From NCBI GenBank assembly GCA_003154775.1, contig PMES01000091.1, positions 1 through 39,624 on the forward strand: a DNA stretch of 39,624 nucleotides. Direction: 5' to 3'. Source of the stretch: Acidobacteriota bacterium (GTDB lineage: Bacteria; Acidobacteriota; Terriglobia; Acidiferrales; UBA7541). This document shows positions 17,542 to 24,614 of the stretch, piece after piece. A program made the position numbers and the translations under genes. How positions within the stretch are numbered: position 1 is the first letter of the stretch; the number at the start of each line of letters is the position of its first letter. The notes under the pieces are model-generated. The model was not told the DNA's origin and searched no databases. It saw only the letters and a program-made list of their open reading frames with translations.

Positions 17542-18821
17542 GGCTCTATTTCGCTGTGACGGGAATTTCCCGATGGCGGAACCTGTCCATTAAGACCCAC
17601 TCTGATGATGTTTTCCAGCCCGCGCGCAAGGTCAATTTCCGGACGCCATCCGAGCATCTCGACTGCCCGGTTGATATCCATAACGATGTTGCCTGCGTAT
17701 CCTGAGATGTCATGGTGCCGGATGACGCTGCGTGATCCCACCCGCTCGACGATGCGCTGGGCAATCTCGGTCGTGGATGTTGCAATGCCAGTCCCCAGAT
17801 TGATTACGCCCTGGACGCGACGTTCGATTGCCGCCAGAATGGCCGCGCAAAGATCGTCCACGTATAAGAGGTCCAAGGATGGGAAACCGTTGAGGTACCG
17901 GTGCGCGACAATCTCCTCATTACGCAGGGCCTTCTGAAGAAAGTTCCAAATGAACTTGGGGCGGTCGCTCCCCGGTCCGTAAACCGGACTTGACCGCAGA
18001 AGAGCATAGGCGACTCCATAGTGCTGGTGATAGTGTCGGAGTAAGGTCTCGCACAGAAACTTTGTCTGTCCATAAGTCCCGCCGGGGCAAGGAGCAAGTG
18101 TTTCATCTGCCTTGAGTTCCCTGGTTTTGTAGCCAGAATAGATTTCCCAACCACTAAGATAGACAAGGAGCAACCCATTTTCCGCGCACACGTCCAACAC
18201 GTTTTTCAACATGACCAGCGACATGCCCATCGATTCATTCGATGTATAGACACTAGGGTTGCCCAAATGCAGAACGGTATCGATACCTCGTTCTCTCACC
18301 AGCAGGTCCAAAGCGACCGTGTCCCGAAGCAGGTCAATCTCTTGGCGTGTCGGCGCCATCACTTCGTAATTCCGTTGCAATTCGCCAATCACCGATGAAC
18401 CGATGAATCCCGATGCGCCGGTTACCAGGAGTCTGCGGCCAGCGCCTTGCCTTGCCGTCCCACTCTCGCTCTTCTCACCAAGTGCTTCGCGCACTGCAGA
18501 GAGCACCGCGATTTTGATCGCCTTTTCGCCTGTGGCCCCGATGACTCGCCGCACCGCCTGTTCGAAATCGACTGCTTCGTGCGCTGCGAGAATCCCAGCG
18601 GCGATGGCGTTGCTGCGCGACATCCCATAATCGCAGCAAACTATTACCTTTTGGCCACTTCGCAAATGATCGAGCGCCTCGTTGATCTTCGACTTCACCA
18701 ATGGCGGAGCGTTCCCTTCCTTGTCGAGGAGGTCGCGAGCGTCCAGAATATGAGTGTCCAGCGGCGCGTCGAGGCCGTCCCAGGCAGCGGTTCCCAAGCT
18801 GTCCGTAATCCAGCGGATCAT
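17529..18821 (-). CDS. phosphatase-like domain fused to a nucleotide-sugar epimerase; C terminus replaced by IS
   Basis: A 430-residue two-domain protein. Residues 1-115 look like a dual-specificity/tyrosine-phosphatase fold: VCCDYGMSRS at 61-70 gives the CX5R active site (Cys 63, Arg 69), and Asp 28 or Asp 30 could be the general acid. A short linker leads to an extended SDR with LLVTGASGFIGS (Rossmann loop, about 131-142), Ser 223 in YLSGWEIYSG, and the catalytic Tyr 250/Lys 254 in TYGQTK. The SDR part reaches EMLGWRPEIDLARGLENII, the normal near-end motif, so it should fold. The last two residues (GL) and the stop come from the insertion sequence. Joining the flanks gives an original tail of 13 residues, RSNLPAAGQAARG, in place of these two. 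Its ATG overlaps the ATP-grasp stop (18818-18821). The substrate of either domain is unknown. Confidence 0.82.
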   Translation of the reverse strand: MIRWITDSLGTAAWDGLDAPLDTHILDARDLLDKEGNAPPLVKSKINEALDHLRSGQKVIVCCDYGMSRSNAIAAGILAAHEAVDFEQAVRRVIGATGEKAIKIAVLSAVREALGEKSESGTARQGAGRRLLVTGASGFIGSSVIGELQRNYEVMAPTRQEIDLLRDTVALDLLVRERGIDTVLHLGNPSVYTSNESMGMSLVMLKNVLDVCAENGLLLVYLSGWEIYSGYKTRELKADETLAPCPGGTYGQTKFLCETLLRHYHQHYGVAYALLRSSPVYGPGSDRPKFIWNFLQKALRNEEIVAHRYLNGFPSLDLLYVDDLCAAILAAIERRVQGVINLGTGIATSTTEIAQRIVERVGSRSVIRHHDISGYAGNIVMDINRAVEMLGWRPEIDLARGLENIIRVGLNGQVPPSGNSRHSEIEPSGL

Positions 18822-19855
18822 GGCTTGATCTCCTCCTTACCTACGTAAAGCTCGGTCAAGCTGCGCAGGTAGTACCCGGGTCGAACCGGCGCAACCAGGG
18901 GAACACTCCCGTAAAGCACGTTTTGCAGGTACATGTCGATCTCATTAAACCCCGCCATGGCCCGCAAGTATGTCGAGGCCGAGAACCTTGGATTGATCTC
19001 GAAGGGAATCAGGATGCCCTTGCGCACTCGCCCCTGTATGTTCATGGGGCCGACGCTGCCCAGGGTTTTTGCGATCTTTTCAGCCTGTGCACGCACTTCT
19101 GCAAATTCGTCAATTAGTCCCTGGCTATAACCGCTTGAGATTAGTCCCGCCTGAGTGTTAAGCAAGACAGACAGTTTTGCGTTAAATAATCGTCGCATTG
19201 CTACTGATCCGACTAATCGCCCGTTGGGAAAGGAGAGGGTTCCCACTGTGAACTCTCCCTCATCCAAACCAATATATTCCTGAACCAGCGCGGTATGATC
19301 GTTATTGAGAAGGTGCTCGACATACATTTCCACTTCTGGGCGGTTCAAAGCCAGAAATACAAAACGGCTGCCGCCGGTCCCGGTGGACGGTTTGATTATG
19401 CATGGGCAAGGAATGTCCTTGAGGGTCTCCAACTCGTGCCGGTCCTGGACGGCAACTGTCCATGGTGCCGGCAGGCCGAGCGTTTGCATTCGCTCAAAAA
19501 AGTGCTTCTTGTTAGAGCAGGTGGCGACAACCTCCGGCGAGTTTGCCGCAACCTGAACCCCAGCGTTCAAAAAATCCGCCGCCGCCAACCCCAATAGCAC
19601 CGCCGGCTCGTCTCCACCTGGAATGAGTACGCGAATTCCTGTCGCAACACAGCGTTCCAGAACAGACTCCACGTATCGTTTTCGACTGACCACAAATGTT
19701 TCGGTAATATCCTTCTCATAATGCCCGTAAGCATAACCTGAGATGTCACAACCGTAGACCTGGTACCGACCTGCAGCTCTCAGACACTTGAGGATCTCAG
19801 TTCCTAGCGAGGCTCCCCCGATTCCCGCCACCATAACCTTCGGCATATCAGGCAT
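18818..19855 (-). CDS. ATP-grasp ligase-like protein
   Basis: A 345-residue member of the ATP-grasp superfamily, related to carbamoyl-phosphate-synthase-like proteins of polysaccharide loci. The N-terminal part (VMVAGIGGASLGTEILKCL) is a pre-ATP-grasp Rossmann-like domain. The ATP-binding part shows PCIIKPSTGTGGSRFV (Lys of the P-loop-like strand), LVQEYIGLDEGEFTVG, and the metal-binding PFEINPRFSAST near residue 290. Such enzymes join a carboxylate to an amine or thiol using ATP. Directly after the DegT aminotransferase and coupled to an epimerase, it may acylate an amino sugar with an amino acid or other carboxylate; that is inference. The ATG at 19855 follows GGAGAG at good spacing. It is the first gene after a 282-base gap. 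Confidence 0.82.
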   Translation of the reverse strand: MPDMPKVMVAGIGGASLGTEILKCLRAAGRYQVYGCDISGYAYGHYEKDITETFVVSRKRYVESVLERCVATGIRVLIPGGDEPAVLLGLAAADFLNAGVQVAANSPEVVATCSNKKHFFERMQTLGLPAPWTVAVQDRHELETLKDIPCPCIIKPSTGTGGSRFVFLALNRPEVEMYVEHLLNNDHTALVQEYIGLDEGEFTVGTLSFPNGRLVGSVAMRRLFNAKLSVLLNTQAGLISSGYSQGLIDEFAEVRAQAEKIAKTLGSVGPMNIQGRVRKGILIPFEINPRFSASTYLRAMAGFNEIDMYLQNVLYGSVPLVAPVRPGYYLRSLTELYVGKEEIKP

Positions 19856-20137
19856 GCAATCTCTCCGGCACTAGTAAGCTGAAAAGAAACGCGTTCGCTG
19901 GCAAGATACTGACTCATTCTAGAGGGCATCACATTGGGGAGGTTCTGACTGTTGCCTTGCCCCCTTGTGCCCACCCCAAGATCTCTTTCAGAACTTCACA
20001 GACGTTTGTTCACCTTTTTTCGTTGGATTAACCGCCGACGGAAGTTTGACGGCGAACGAGCTCAACGCAAATGTCAACAGACTATATTGCCAGACTGCTT
20101 ATTTCTGTTTTCCCCAAATCTCTCGGCGGAACCGGGA
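19856..20137. other. 282-base gap inside the polysaccharide locus
   Basis: The largest gap within the sugar-synthesis part. Read on the minus strand it has TTGACA (20072-20077) without a matching -10, and TAGAAT (19917-19922) without a good -35. An internal promoter is possible but not shown. No open frame of interest and no terminator-like hairpin with a T-run was seen. Confidence 0.35.
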
Positions 20138-21274
20138 CTAGCCGCGATCGAATGTCTGCAGGGCTTCGACCACGTAATCGACCTCACCGTCCGTCAGGTC
20201 AGGGAACAGCGGAAGCGTGATAATCGTCTCCCATACTCGCTCAGCAACAGGGACCTTACTTGCATACTTGCGGAATAACGGGTGCATCGTCAGCGGCATG
20301 TAATGCACACCGGTAGCAATGCCCTTCCGCTTCAGGTGCAGGATCAACCGATCGCGCTCGCCGCAACGCACGCCAAAGATCCAGTAAGCGTTCTCGACAA
20401 GCTGATATGGAAACAACGGCCGGATCCTCTCGCAGGAAGCTATCCCGTCCAGGTACCGCCGGATAATCTGCCGGCGGCGCTCGTTCATCTGGTCGAGCTT
20501 GCGTAACTGCGCCAGCCCGATCGCGGCCATCAGGTCGTTCATGTTGTACTTGTATCCAAGCACGTTGACTTCATAGTACCAGTGACGGGCGTCCATCTCG
20601 TCGGCACTGGTGTATTTTGCCGAACGCTTCCAGGTGTCCTTATCGATTCCTACCCAGCGGTACGCCCGCAAGGGTTCGATCAGTTCCGGCCGGTTGGAGG
20701 AGATCATGCCCCCGTCGCCGGTCGTCATACACTTCTTTTCCTCGAAGCTGAAGCAGCCGATGTCTCCCCAGGTACCTAGCTTCTTGCCCTTGTACACGCC
20801 TCCGGCACAATGGGCGCAATCCTCAATCACCGCGAGTTTATGGCGCTTGGCGATCTGGTTCAGGTCATCCATTGGGACGGGATGGCCGCCCATGTGGACG
20901 GGCATAACAATCGCGCAGTCGGAAGTCACCTTCCGCTCGAGATCTTCAAGACTGATGGAAAGGGTGTCTTCATCTACATCGACGAATACGGGCACGAGTT
21001 GGTTATACAGAGCTGCCGTCGCAGTGGACACGAAGGTGATGGCGGGCACGAGGACCTTACTCCCAGCAGGAACCCGCATCGCCGTGACAGCTAGATGAAG
21101 GGCAGCGGTGGCCGAATTGACGCCCACCGAGGCAGTAGCCCCTAGGTACTCGCTCCACTCCTTCTCAAACTGTTCGACGAGCGGTCCAAGGCCCAACCAG
21201 CCGCGCTCGAAGACGGAACGGATATTGGCAAGTTCTTCCTCCCCTACGCAAGGCTTAAAAAGTCGGACTTGCAA
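20138..21274 (-). CDS. DegT/DnrJ/EryC1/StrS sugar aminotransferase, TTG start
   Basis: A 378-residue PLP-dependent enzyme that transfers an amino group to a keto-sugar nucleotide. Motifs are GVNSATAALHLA (PLP phosphate pocket), VIEDCAHCAGG (Asp holding the pyridine N) and GCFSFEEKKCMTTGDGGM, in which Lys 181 is the PLP-binding lysine. That lysine separates it from RfbH-type dehydratases, which have His there. The start is TTG at 21274: a full AAGGAGG lies six bases upstream, and the family N terminus (VRLFKPCVGEEEL) begins there. No ATG is available, and an earlier start would overlap the upstream gene. It follows the RmlC-like epimerase by 11 bases. Substrate is probably a CDP-4-keto-6-deoxyhexose, by context. 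Confidence 0.9.
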   Translation of the reverse strand: MQVRLFKPCVGEEELANIRSVFERGWLGLGPLVEQFEKEWSEYLGATASVGVNSATAALHLAVTAMRVPAGSKVLVPAITFVSTATAALYNQLVPVFVDVDEDTLSISLEDLERKVTSDCAIVMPVHMGGHPVPMDDLNQIAKRHKLAVIEDCAHCAGGVYKGKKLGTWGDIGCFSFEEKKCMTTGDGGMISSNRPELIEPLRAYRWVGIDKDTWKRSAKYTSADEMDARHWYYEVNVLGYKYNMNDLMAAIGLAQLRKLDQMNERRRQIIRRYLDGIASCERIRPLFPYQLVENAYWIFGVRCGERDRLILHLKRKGIATGVHYMPLTMHPLFRKYASKVPVAERVWETIITLPLFPDLTDGEVDYVVEALQTFDRG

Positions 21275-21285
21275 GAATGGCCTCC

Positions 21286-21834
21286 TTAAGCAAATGGTGA
21301 AACAAAATTGTTCATGGTAGGCAAAGCTATATCTTTGGCCGAAAGCACCGGCTCTGTTACCGGCCAAGGGATGGCCAGCGCGCTGTCGTTCCAGCGCAGG
21401 CCACCCTCGGAGCCAGCGTTATAGAGCGCGTCCACCTTGTAGAGAACCAAAGAGATATCCGTCAAAGCGCAGTAACCGTGGGCGAATCCTTTTGGGATGT
21501 AGACGGCTCTATGGTTTTCCTCTGAAAGTTCTGCCATTTCCCACTGACCATATGTCGGCGAACTACGCCGAAGGTCGACAAACACGTCCAACACAGCCCC
21601 CTGGATGACGCGGACCAACTTGGTCTCGGCATGAGGAGGGCGCTGAAAATGGAGTCCGCGGATAATGCCCTTCCTCATAGAGAGCGCTTCGTTCTCCTGT
21701 ACCCAATGGTTAATGAGGCCATGTTGCGCAAAAATAGTTTCATCGTATGACCTCAGGAAGTAGCCACGCTGATCTCTCTTTGGCTCGAGAGTGATTCCAA
21801 ACGCGCCCGATAAGCGAAATGGTTTGATGTCCAT
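21286..21834 (-). CDS. RmlC-like nucleotide-sugar 3- or 3,5-epimerase
   Basis: A 182-residue cupin epimerase with DQRGYFLRSYD, IIRGLHFQRPP (catalytic His), YIPKGFAHGYCAL (normal FAHG) and LRWNDSALAIPWP. It resembles dTDP-4-dehydrorhamnose 3,5-epimerases. It stands between rfbG and a sugar aminotransferase, so the likely substrate is CDP-4-keto-6-deoxyglucose. It is a second, separate RmlC homologue in the window, distinct from the one beside rfbD. The ATG at 21834 was chosen because the family N terminus starts there and it lies 29 bases after the rfbG stop; the frame upstream merely overlaps rfbG. The ribosome site is weak. Confidence 0.85.
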   Translation of the reverse strand: MDIKPFRLSGAFGITLEPKRDQRGYFLRSYDETIFAQHGLINHWVQENEALSMRKGIIRGLHFQRPPHAETKLVRVIQGAVLDVFVDLRRSSPTYGQWEMAELSEENHRAVYIPKGFAHGYCALTDISLVLYKVDALYNAGSEGGLRWNDSALAIPWPVTEPVLSAKDIALPTMNNFVSPFA

Positions 21835-21863
21835 GGAATGCAGCCGAGGAGCGCCGCCTCGTA

Positions 21864-22904
21864 TTATCGCAACTGGGTCGCCGTTGCATGGCGAACTGAT
21901 TTGGGTTGGTGATCGTAGGAGGAAAAGAACTCTTGATACCAGCAAATAGTTTCTTGAAGACCTTCCTCCAAAGTGTATTGAGCTTTCCACCCGAGGAGTT
22001 GCGTTGCCTTGGCCGAGGAGAGGTATTGATTACGAATTTCCCCTTTTGCGGTGTTCAAGACGACAGGCTGAATATGATTGCATCCCATCTGTCTGCGGAT
22101 GTCGTCCACGATTTCGAGCACAGTTATGCGGGATTCTGAACTGAAATTGAAGCTCTGCCCCCGAACGCTCTCCGAATCAAGCCCTTCAGCCAGTGCAAGA
22201 TAAGCCCGTACCACATCATTTACGTAAATGTAATCACGTATGTATTTACCGTCGCTGCGCAAAAGCGGCTGTTGCTTATGGTAGAGAGCTTTGACAGTGC
22301 CTGGAACAATTCTGGTCCAATTCAAGTCTCCGCCACCGTACACATTCCCGCAACGAGCAATGCCAACCGGCAAATTATAGGTTTGGTGATAGCTCTGCGC
22401 GATCATATCGGCACAACTCTTGGAGACCTCGTAAGGATACCTCGGGCGCAGCGCCATATCCTCTGTGTAAGGTAGATCGTCCTGTTCCCCGTACGCTTTA
22501 TCGCTGGAGGCGACAACTATGCGTTCAACGAAGCTTCGGTGCTGACGGCAGACTTCAAGCACATTCCACGTTCCGCGAATGTTAGTCTCGAACGTGGCTA
22601 GGGGCGACATCGTAGCTACCTCCACGATTGCCTGCGCCCCAAGATGCAGGACGGTGTCAACGGAGTACGCAACGACAGCGCGATTTACCGTACTGAAGTC
22701 CTCCAAGCGTCCATTCACCACATGGACGCGGCCGATGGTGCCGCTCCGGTACAGCTCTGTTTGCGGGTTCGAATCCAGGACGAGCGCAACTACATCGGCA
22801 GAACGCGCGACCAACTCCTTTACTAACCACGAGCCGATAATGCCGGTCGCACCCGTGACGAGGACCTTCCGTCCACTCCAAAAACCGTTGCCGTTTTCGC
22901 TCAT
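21864..22904 (-). CDS. rfbG: CDP-glucose 4,6-dehydratase
   Basis: A 346-residue extended SDR that converts CDP-glucose to CDP-4-keto-6-deoxyglucose, the parent of CDP-dideoxy and branched sugars. It has VLVTGATGIIGSWLV, HLGAQAIVEVATMSPLATFE, VASSDKAYGEQ and YPYEVSK (Tyr/Lys). The HLGAQ..V, SSDKAYG and N.YGGGDLNW.RIVPG strings are characteristic of RfbG. The start at 22904 was chosen because its ATG overlaps the rfbF stop as ATGA and a GGAAGG lies seven bases upstream. Another in-frame ATG at 22919 lacks a ribosome site. Confidence 0.92.
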   Translation of the reverse strand: MSENGNGFWSGRKVLVTGATGIIGSWLVKELVARSADVVALVLDSNPQTELYRSGTIGRVHVVNGRLEDFSTVNRAVVAYSVDTVLHLGAQAIVEVATMSPLATFETNIRGTWNVLEVCRQHRSFVERIVVASSDKAYGEQDDLPYTEDMALRPRYPYEVSKSCADMIAQSYHQTYNLPVGIARCGNVYGGGDLNWTRIVPGTVKALYHKQQPLLRSDGKYIRDYIYVNDVVRAYLALAEGLDSESVRGQSFNFSSESRITVLEIVDDIRRQMGCNHIQPVVLNTAKGEIRNQYLSSAKATQLLGWKAQYTLEEGLQETICWYQEFFSSYDHQPKSVRHATATQLR

Positions 22905-23701
22905 TGCCACACCTTCCATTGTGCTGAGGTTTTCCACAACTCGTTCAACATCTGGAAGTCTCGGTAAGTATCCATGGCGTGCCAGAAACCGAGGTGGGGG
23001 TAGCACGCGAGTTGCCCTTCGCGAGCCAGACGCGCCAGCGGTTGTTGTTCAAGTACGCAGCGGTCTTCTTCCTGTAGGTATTCAAAGAACTCACGGCGAA
23101 AGACGAAAAACCCTCCACTAACGAGGCCATCCTGAATGGGTGGCTTCTCGTCGAACTGCTTGACGAGGTCGCCATTTACAGAGAGTTCGCCGTAGCGCGA
23201 AAATGGCCTCACCCCGGTCACAGTGCCGATTTTTCCATGCGATAAGTGGAAGTCCAACAATTTCGCCACATCAACGTTGCCGACACCATCGCCGTATGTG
23301 AGCATGAAGTGCTCACCCTTGATGTATGGTGCGACTCGCTTTACCCGGGCGCCGGTCATCGCTTCGCTGCCTGTATCTGCGAACGTGATGGTCCAATCTT
23401 CGTCCACGCTCGGTTGTCCATGAAGGGCCGGTTCGAGTGGTTCGTTGAGATGCAGAGTAAAGTCGACATTCATCATCCGATAGTCAAGGAAATACTGCTT
23501 AATCATGGAACCCTTGTAACCCAAACACAGGACAAAATCCTTGAAGCCATAATGCGCGTAGGTTTTCATGATGTGCCACAGGATGGGTTTTGCCCCAATT
23601 TCCAAGAGTGGCTTGGGACGGAATTCCGTTTCTTCCCGCAAGCGAGTCCCCATCCCACCGCATAAGATCACTACCTGTATAAGCTTAGAATTCTGAACCA
23701 T
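22901..23701 (-). CDS. rfbF: glucose-1-phosphate cytidylyltransferase
   Basis: A 266-residue nucleotidyltransferase (family length about 257) that makes CDP-glucose from CTP and glucose-1-phosphate. It begins VVILCGGMGTRLREET, then FRPKPLLEIGAKPILWHIMKTY, YGFKDFVLCLGYKGSMIKQYF and MLTYGDGVGNVD (metal-site Asp). VSGGFFVFRREFF and YPHLGFWHAMDTYRD close the protein. These are the expected RfbF motifs rather than RfbA ones. AGGAGACAAGGTGGG lies just before the ATG. It opens the CDP-sugar gene run, 242 bases after the NusG-like gene. Confidence 0.94.
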   Translation of the reverse strand: MVQNSKLIQVVILCGGMGTRLREETEFRPKPLLEIGAKPILWHIMKTYAHYGFKDFVLCLGYKGSMIKQYFLDYRMMNVDFTLHLNEPLEPALHGQPSVDEDWTITFADTGSEAMTGARVKRVAPYIKGEHFMLTYGDGVGNVDVAKLLDFHLSHGKIGTVTGVRPFSRYGELSVNGDLVKQFDEKPPIQDGLVSGGFFVFRREFFEYLQEEDRCVLEQQPLARLAREGQLACYPHLGFWHAMDTYRDFQMLNELWKTSAQWKVWQ

Positions 23702-23828
23702 CCCACCTTGTCTCCTGTCAACGAGCTCCGTGTAAGCTCGACCTAGATTCGCCCAGATTTCTTCAGAGACTCACGCTGCTACTTCTTCCAATCCTCTCTC
23801 AGTCTGTGGCGAAACTACGTGCTCTTGA

Positions 23829-23868
23829 CTGCCCGAGTTTGTATCCGAAATATCGCTCATTCGGGCAG
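23829..23868 (-). promoter_or_regulatory. inverted repeat in the leader ahead of rfbF
   Basis: A perfect 8-base inverted repeat, CTGCCCGA (23829-23836) with TCGGGCAG (23861-23868) and a 24-base loop. It lies in the 242-base untranslated stretch between the NusG-like gene and rfbF. No T-run follows on the minus strand, so it is not a standard terminator. It could be a pause or recruitment structure for the antiterminator encoded just upstream; this is inference. No match to the E. coli ops element was seen. Confidence 0.35.
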
Positions 23869-23943
23869 GTTCAGAGAAAGCAAGTTACTCGCGCTTACAA
23901 TACCAAATATCCAACTTTCACCACTGACCGTCAGGCTGACTTG

Positions 23944-24498
23944 TCAAACTGGGAAAAGTTCCGAAGCATCCACTTCGATGGCCACAGACCGCTGGATTTG
24001 GTCGACCGAAACCACCACGCGGAGCTTACCCTTGCGGCGCACCAGGATCCCCTCCATCCCCGTCATTGGCCCGCCCTTCACCCGCACCCGCCGCCCCACC
24101 CTCAAATAAGGATGCGGCTCCGCTTGCACCCCACTTCCAATGCAGGCACGCAGCGCCTCGATTTCTTCTTCCGGCAGCGCCGCTGGCGTCCCGTCAAACC
24201 CCACCAGTCGCGCCACTCCCGGAACCTGCTGCACACGCAGGCGGTCCTGTAGCGCCATGCGCACGAACACGTAGCCGGGAAACAGCGGCAACTGCAGCGT
24301 TACTCGCCGGTCTTTCCACCGCCGCACCGACGCATACACCGGAAGGAAGTGCTCCACGGATCGTACAACCAGTTGCTCCGCCACGCGCTTCTCGTGGTTC
24401 GCGCTGGTATAAGCGGCATACCATCGCGGCTCGCAATATGCCGCCGGCAGAGTGCTCAACTCGCTTCCGGAATTCAGTTGCGTCCAATGACTCGCCAT
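23944..24498 (-). CDS. NusG-paralogue antitermination factor (RfaH/UpxY type)
   Basis: A 184-residue specialised NusG homologue. The NGN domain (about 25-120) shows RWYAAYTSANHEKRVAEQL and LFPGYVFVRMALQDRLRV, which contact RNA polymerase. The KOW domain follows (LRVGRRVRVKGGPMTGMEGI, about 130-165). Family members bind RNA polymerase during early elongation and keep it from stopping in long polysaccharide operons. Its place between the export/length genes and the sugar-synthesis genes fits that role. The ATG at 24498 follows AAGGA. The N-terminal 24 residues have no housekeeping NusG counterpart. Neighbouring hairpins on both sides may be its targets. Confidence 0.88.
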   Translation of the reverse strand: MASHWTQLNSGSELSTLPAAYCEPRWYAAYTSANHEKRVAEQLVVRSVEHFLPVYASVRRWKDRRVTLQLPLFPGYVFVRMALQDRLRVQQVPGVARLVGFDGTPAALPEEEIEALRACIGSGVQAEPHPYLRVGRRVRVKGGPMTGMEGILVRRKGKLRVVVSVDQIQRSVAIEVDASELFPV

Positions 24499-24543
24499 AG
24501 TTCCTTCTTCAACTTCGCTGCCGTCCGTGCGTGCTCACAGCTT

Positions 24544-24565
24544 CGCCCCGTCACTTACAGGGGCG
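24544..24565 (-). promoter_or_regulatory. hairpin ahead of the NusG-like gene
   Basis: A perfect 6-base stem, CGCCCC (24544-24549) with GGGGCG (24560-24565) and a 10-base loop, in the 116-base gap between wzz and the NusG-like gene. No T-run follows. It may affect read-through or RNA stability; function is unproven. Confidence 0.3.
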
Positions 24566-24614
24566 ATTGTGACCTAACCCATGTACTACCAATTACTTAC
24601 GGCCACATCCGTCG

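Noticed and set aside
20138-21274. RfbH-type CDP-4-keto-6-deoxyglucose 3-dehydratase
   Set aside because: The position that is His in RfbH is a PLP-binding Lys here (SFEEKKCMTTGDGG), so it is called an aminotransferase.
22766-22776. GGTTCGAATCC, identical to a tRNA T-arm core
   Set aside because: It lies inside rfbG codons. No acceptor stem, D-arm or anticodon arm can be folded around it on either strand.
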